Of a stretch of 7,518 nucleotides of DNA, positions 5,554-7,518 are shown in pieces. The notes beneath the pieces are model-generated. The model did not search any database. It had not been told where the DNA came from and saw only the letters and a program-made list of their open reading frames with translations. Both the position numbers and the translations under genes were made by a program. The number at the start of each line of letters is the position of its first letter. Positions within the stretch are counted from its first letter, which is position 1. The DNA comes from Deltaproteobacteria bacterium (GTDB lineage: Bacteria > Desulfobacterota > Dissulfuribacteria > Dissulfuribacterales > UBA3076), in NCBI GenBank assembly GCA_030618205.1, contig JAUXDR010000040.1:1-7518 (forward strand), in the 5' to 3' direction.

Positions 5554-7091
5554 TAGAGGCCTCTATCGTTAGTCTCCAGAAGCTGATTCAAGGCATTTTC
5601 CAAAGAACAGGTGGGGGGGAAAGATTCAAGCAAAAAACCTGTCTCAAGTTCCCACTGATTCTTGCATGTATCTAACTGGTCTTGAATCAGGTCGGACAAC
5701 TGCTGCATGGAATCAAGCGGGTAGTTTGCAAATATTAAGTAATCCGATGCCCTTCGAAAAAGCAGGGCCTTGCCATCTATGTCACGGTTTGTCTTAGAGA
5801 AGTCGCTTATGGATTGCTGCATATTTTCCCCGATTTCGTCCAATATCTGGTCTGTTCTGAGATAACCCCAATTTCGGTCTATTTGCTTCAAGTTCTTGAA
5901 GTTGATAAAGATCATAAAATACTCGGGCCTATCTATACTAAGAGCAGTGATTTTGTCCAATGTTAACAGATAACGGTAGTTATAAAAGCTACACATAGGT
6001 TCCCTGAAATAGGTGATTCGTCTGAAGAGCTCAAGCTTATCTATGTCCCTGCATGGATGCCTCTGTATAGTCAGGGGATTCCAGTCAGATACGACCTCCT
6101 CCAGGGCTTCTACGACTTTTTGGTCAAGTCGTCCTTCTCTCGCCTCGTATTTTAATATTTCTATGGCCTGAGTGCTGGGTATAGAGGACTTATAAGGCCG
6201 TTTTGCGATCAATGCTTCATATATGTCTGCCACTGACACTATTCTTACCATGGGGCTCATATCATTCCCTTTCAGGCCTGTTGGATAGCCGCTTCCGTCC
6301 AGCCGTTCATGGTGATAAAGGACTATTTCGGTTATTCTGTCATCAGGATAGCGGAAAGCAAGATACTTTGCCCCAATGGTTGGATGCATGTTCATGATTT
6401 GTCTGTCGACATTGTTAAAACGGCCGGGCTTTAAGAGTACGTTGTCCGGTATTGCAATTTTCCCGATGTCATGGATAAGACAACCCGTCTCCAAGACTTC
6501 CAGTTCTTCTGATGATAGCCCTTGACGAAGACCTATTCTTCTGGATATGGCAGCGACCCTCAGACTGTGTTCCAAACTATAGGGATCACGACTGCCCAGC
6601 ATCTCTCCCATTACATCGAACAGGTCCTTGATCAGGGCCTGGTATTTTTCTTCAAGTGCCATAACTTGATCAAGCACTGCCAATCTGGCAAATATCTGTT
6701 CAGGATGGCAGGGCTTGACCATGTAATCAGTAGCCCCGGCTTGCAGTGCATTGATCAGGGTCTGCCTGTCTTTGATTCCGCTGAGCACAATAGAATACAG
6801 CTTGGGCCTTGCCAGGTTTTTTACCTCTTGTAAAAGTTCCAGGCCACCAAGCTCAGGCATATGCAAATCAGTGATAAGGAGACGGATTGTATCGTCCTTT
6901 ATCAAGATAGACAGGGCTTCTCTGCCATCCGCAGCACCAGTGACATTCAGCCCCCATTCGGAGAGGTGAGCGACCAGCAGCTCTCTCTCCTGTGCAACAT
7001 CTTCCGCTACCAGCACGCTGTACTTGCTGAGAACCGGAAGATCACCGGCGGTAGTGGTGGAAAAGCCTTTGGAATTTTCGTAGATTCTCAA
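5553..7091 (-). CDS. Response regulator: REC – HD-GYP – degenerate GGDEF
   Basis: A 512-residue cytosolic protein. REC domain (about 24-140): acidic pair E30-D31, phospho-acceptor D75 in LLITDLHMPELGG, S104 and K126 are all present. HD-GYP domain (about 150-340): H175, H207-D208 in IHDIGK, H236, H260-H261 and the motif HHERLDGSGYP (260-270), plus VADIYEALIAKRPYK (287-301). All expected metal ligands are intact, so c-di-GMP hydrolysis is likely. The C-terminus (about 360-510) follows a GGDEF pattern in degenerate form: YNYRYL, INFKNLKQIDRNWGY, and RRASDYLIF where R-Y-GGDEF-L-I would be; N397 replaces the metal Asp. It is probably non-catalytic. The start is a TTG, with GAGAGGA (7094-7101 area) only 3-4 nt before it; no in-frame ATG precedes D75. 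It is the first gene of a coupled pair with the GGDEF protein. No histidine kinase gene is in the window. Confidence 0.93.
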   Translation of the reverse strand: MRIYENSKGFSTTTAGDLPVLSKYSVLVAEDVAQERELLVAHLSEWGLNVTGAADGREALSILIKDDTIRLLITDLHMPELGGLELLQEVKNLARPKLYSIVLSGIKDRQTLINALQAGATDYMVKPCHPEQIFARLAVLDQVMALEEKYQALIKDLFDVMGEMLGSRDPYSLEHSLRVAAISRRIGLRQGLSSEELEVLETGCLIHDIGKIAIPDNVLLKPGRFNNVDRQIMNMHPTIGAKYLAFRYPDDRITEIVLYHHERLDGSGYPTGLKGNDMSPMVRIVSVADIYEALIAKRPYKSSIPSTQAIEILKYEAREGRLDQKVVEALEEVVSDWNPLTIQRHPCRDIDKLELFRRITYFREPMCSFYNYRYLLTLDKITALSIDRPEYFMIFINFKNLKQIDRNWGYLRTDQILDEIGENMQQSISDFSKTNRDIDGKALLFRRASDYLIFANYPLDSMQQLSDLIQDQLDTCKNQWELETGFLLESFPPTCSLENALNQLLETNDRGL

Positions 7092-7113
7092 GGGTCCTCT
7101 CAGCCAAAATCAT
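7042..7113 (-). other. Short ATG frame overlapping the TTG start of the HD-GYP gene
   Basis: In another frame an ATG at 7113 opens 23 codons (MILAERTLENLRKFQRLFHH then YRR) that end in TGA at 7042-7044, running across the TTG start at 7091. It has only a weak purine stretch (AAGTAGA) before it. It could be a regulatory upstream frame, the sign of a frameshift joining a different N-terminus, or chance. The peptide is basic and amphipathic in appearance but not a known family. Confidence 0.25.
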
Positions 7114-7151
7114 TCTACTTGTTCATGCAGAGTAATGATATTTGTTCTTTT

Positions 7152-7164
7152 ATTATCGGATAAT
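7152..7164. promoter_or_regulatory. Perfect 13-nt dyad upstream of the HD-GYP/GGDEF unit
   Basis: ATTATCGGATAAT is a perfect palindrome of two 6-nt arms around one G, 61 nt before the TTG start. Its left arm read on the minus strand is GATAAT, a five-of-six -10 box, so a protein bound here could block a promoter. The -35 position (TACAGT) is a poor match. It is a candidate operator, with no identified regulator. Confidence 0.35.
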
Positions 7165-7224
7165 CAGGCCCGGGACTGTAGTAATTTTAAGATATATTAG
7201 GATCTCGGTAGCCGTTCACGGCTT

Positions 7225-7300
7225 GAAATTTGAAATTGGAAAGTAGAAATTTGGGAAGGATGAAAAAAGCATGAAGGCCAAATTTCGAATTTCCAGTTTC
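7225..7300. repeat. Imperfect inverted repeat built of GAAATTN heptads
   Basis: The left arm (7232-7254) and right arm (7278-7300) are each 23 nt, match at 20 of 23 positions after reverse complementing, and are separated by 23 nt. The left side consists of four consecutive 7-nt units at 7225-7252: GAAATTT, GAAATTG, GAAAGTA, GAAATTT. The right arm, read on the minus strand, shows GAAACTG, GAAATTC, GAAATTT. This heptad-in-palindrome design resembles dispersed intergenic (REP/MITE-like) elements. No coding capacity or target-site duplication is evident. Confidence 0.7.
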
Positions 7301-7323
7301 GACATCGGCATTCAATTCGATAG

Positions 7324-7348
7324 TACACTCTTTTTCGAAAAAAGTGTA
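7324..7348. other. AT-rich hairpin before the last gene
   Basis: TACACT, a bulged C, then TTTTT pairs with AAAAAA and GTGTA around a central CG. This gives an 11-bp dyad with a single bulge if the loop is ignored, or about 9 bp with a 4-nt loop. It is not followed by a T-run on the plus strand. It lies 56 nt before the ATG at 7404 and could be an operator or leader structure, or the end of the neighbouring repeat element. Confidence 0.45.
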
Positions 7349-7403
7349 AACTGGCGGATGAAGGACGCGAAAATTTGCATCAAAATAAAATGTAGGGGTA
7401 ATT

Positions 7404-7518
7404 ATGGCTGAAAAAATAGATGATATTACAATAAATTATGAAGATGAATCGGGAAAACAGTTGGTAAAGGAACTCGACAAGGTGATCCTGACTAGAGGGA
7501 GTTGGACCACCATCATGT
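7404..7518 (+). CDS. N-terminal fragment of an unidentified protein
   Basis: An ATG at 7404 with a good ribosome binding site AGGGG (7394-7398), 5 nt upstream, opens a frame that stays open to the window edge (38 complete codons). It begins MAEKIDDITINYEDESGKQ and continues through ELDKVILTRGSWTTIM. The acidic start and the VILTRGSWTTIM strand look like a real small soluble protein, with no signal peptide. I have a vague sense of similar short hypothetical proteins in deltaproteobacteria but cannot name the family. It is divergent from the HD-GYP gene. Confidence 0.7.
   Translation, partial: MAEKIDDITINYEDESGKQLVKELDKVILTRGSWTTIM

Larger units (their letters stand above)
7092..7403. other. 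Divergent intergenic region right of the c-di-GMP unit
   Basis: About 310 nt between the divergent starts at 7091 and 7404, with no convincing complete gene. It holds the 7152-7164 palindrome, the heptad inverted repeat (7225-7300), a compact hairpin (7324-7348) and the ribosome binding site of the last gene. The repeat looks like an intergenic repetitive element rather than part of either promoter. Confidence 0.6.

Noticed and set aside
7386..7391. TAAAAT as a -10 box for the last gene
   Set aside because: It lies 2 nt before the ribosome binding site, which would leave almost no leader, and no -35 is present at the proper distance.
1..7518. CRISPR array, insertion sequence, integrase attachment site or defence island
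   Set aside because: No regularly spaced direct repeats, transposase, recombinase or defence-type proteins are encoded. The genes are chromosomal housekeeping and signalling types.

Overview
The window reads as ordinary chromosome of a Gram-negative bacterium, most likely a deltaproteobacterium (Desulfobacterota/Syntrophobacteria type). This is inferred from gene content and protein style: a sigma-70 factor with a region 1.1, GreA, a DUF1015 protein, and a response regulator of the REC–HD-GYP type next to a GGDEF protein. I cannot confirm taxonomy without a search. No transposase, phage gene, CRISPR array, rRNA or complete tRNA is visible.

Layout. Positions 1-87 hold the last 28 codons of an unidentified plus-strand gene. 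A universal stress protein follows (225-692, +) and converges on greA (702-1172, -). A 478-484 nt gap with no convincing gene separates greA from a divergent sigma-70 factor (1657-3048, +); it contains several small hairpins and must carry both promoters. The sigma gene converges on a DUF1015 gene (3082-4419, -). Upstream of that, also on the minus strand, lies a two-gene unit: a REC–HD-GYP response regulator with a degenerate GGDEF-like C-terminus (5553-7091) followed by a GGDEF protein (4558-5553), overlapping by one base (TAATG). A gap of about 310 nt carries an operator-like palindrome, an inverted repeat built of GAAATTN heptads and a compact hairpin. The window ends in the first 38 codons of a plus-strand gene (7404-7518).

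How the genes fit together. The left half is general transcription and stress physiology: GreA rescues backtracked RNA polymerase, the sigma factor directs promoter choice, and the Usp is a small nucleotide-binding stress protein. The right half is a cyclic-dinucleotide module. The first product should receive a phosphoryl signal and hydrolyse c-di-GMP through an HD-GYP domain whose motifs are all intact. The second carries a GGDEF domain with an intact I-site but changes at two active-site positions (GGENF, and Asn where the guanine-binding Asp normally sits). The GGDEF protein may therefore be a weak, inactive or altered-specificity enzyme, or a c-di-GMP sensor.

The most interesting points are this coupled module, the atypical GGDEF residues, the TTG start of the HD-GYP gene overlapped by a 23-codon ATG frame, the compact sigma factor with an unusual region 2.3 residue, and the heptad inverted repeat. 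I see no clearly new multi-gene system.
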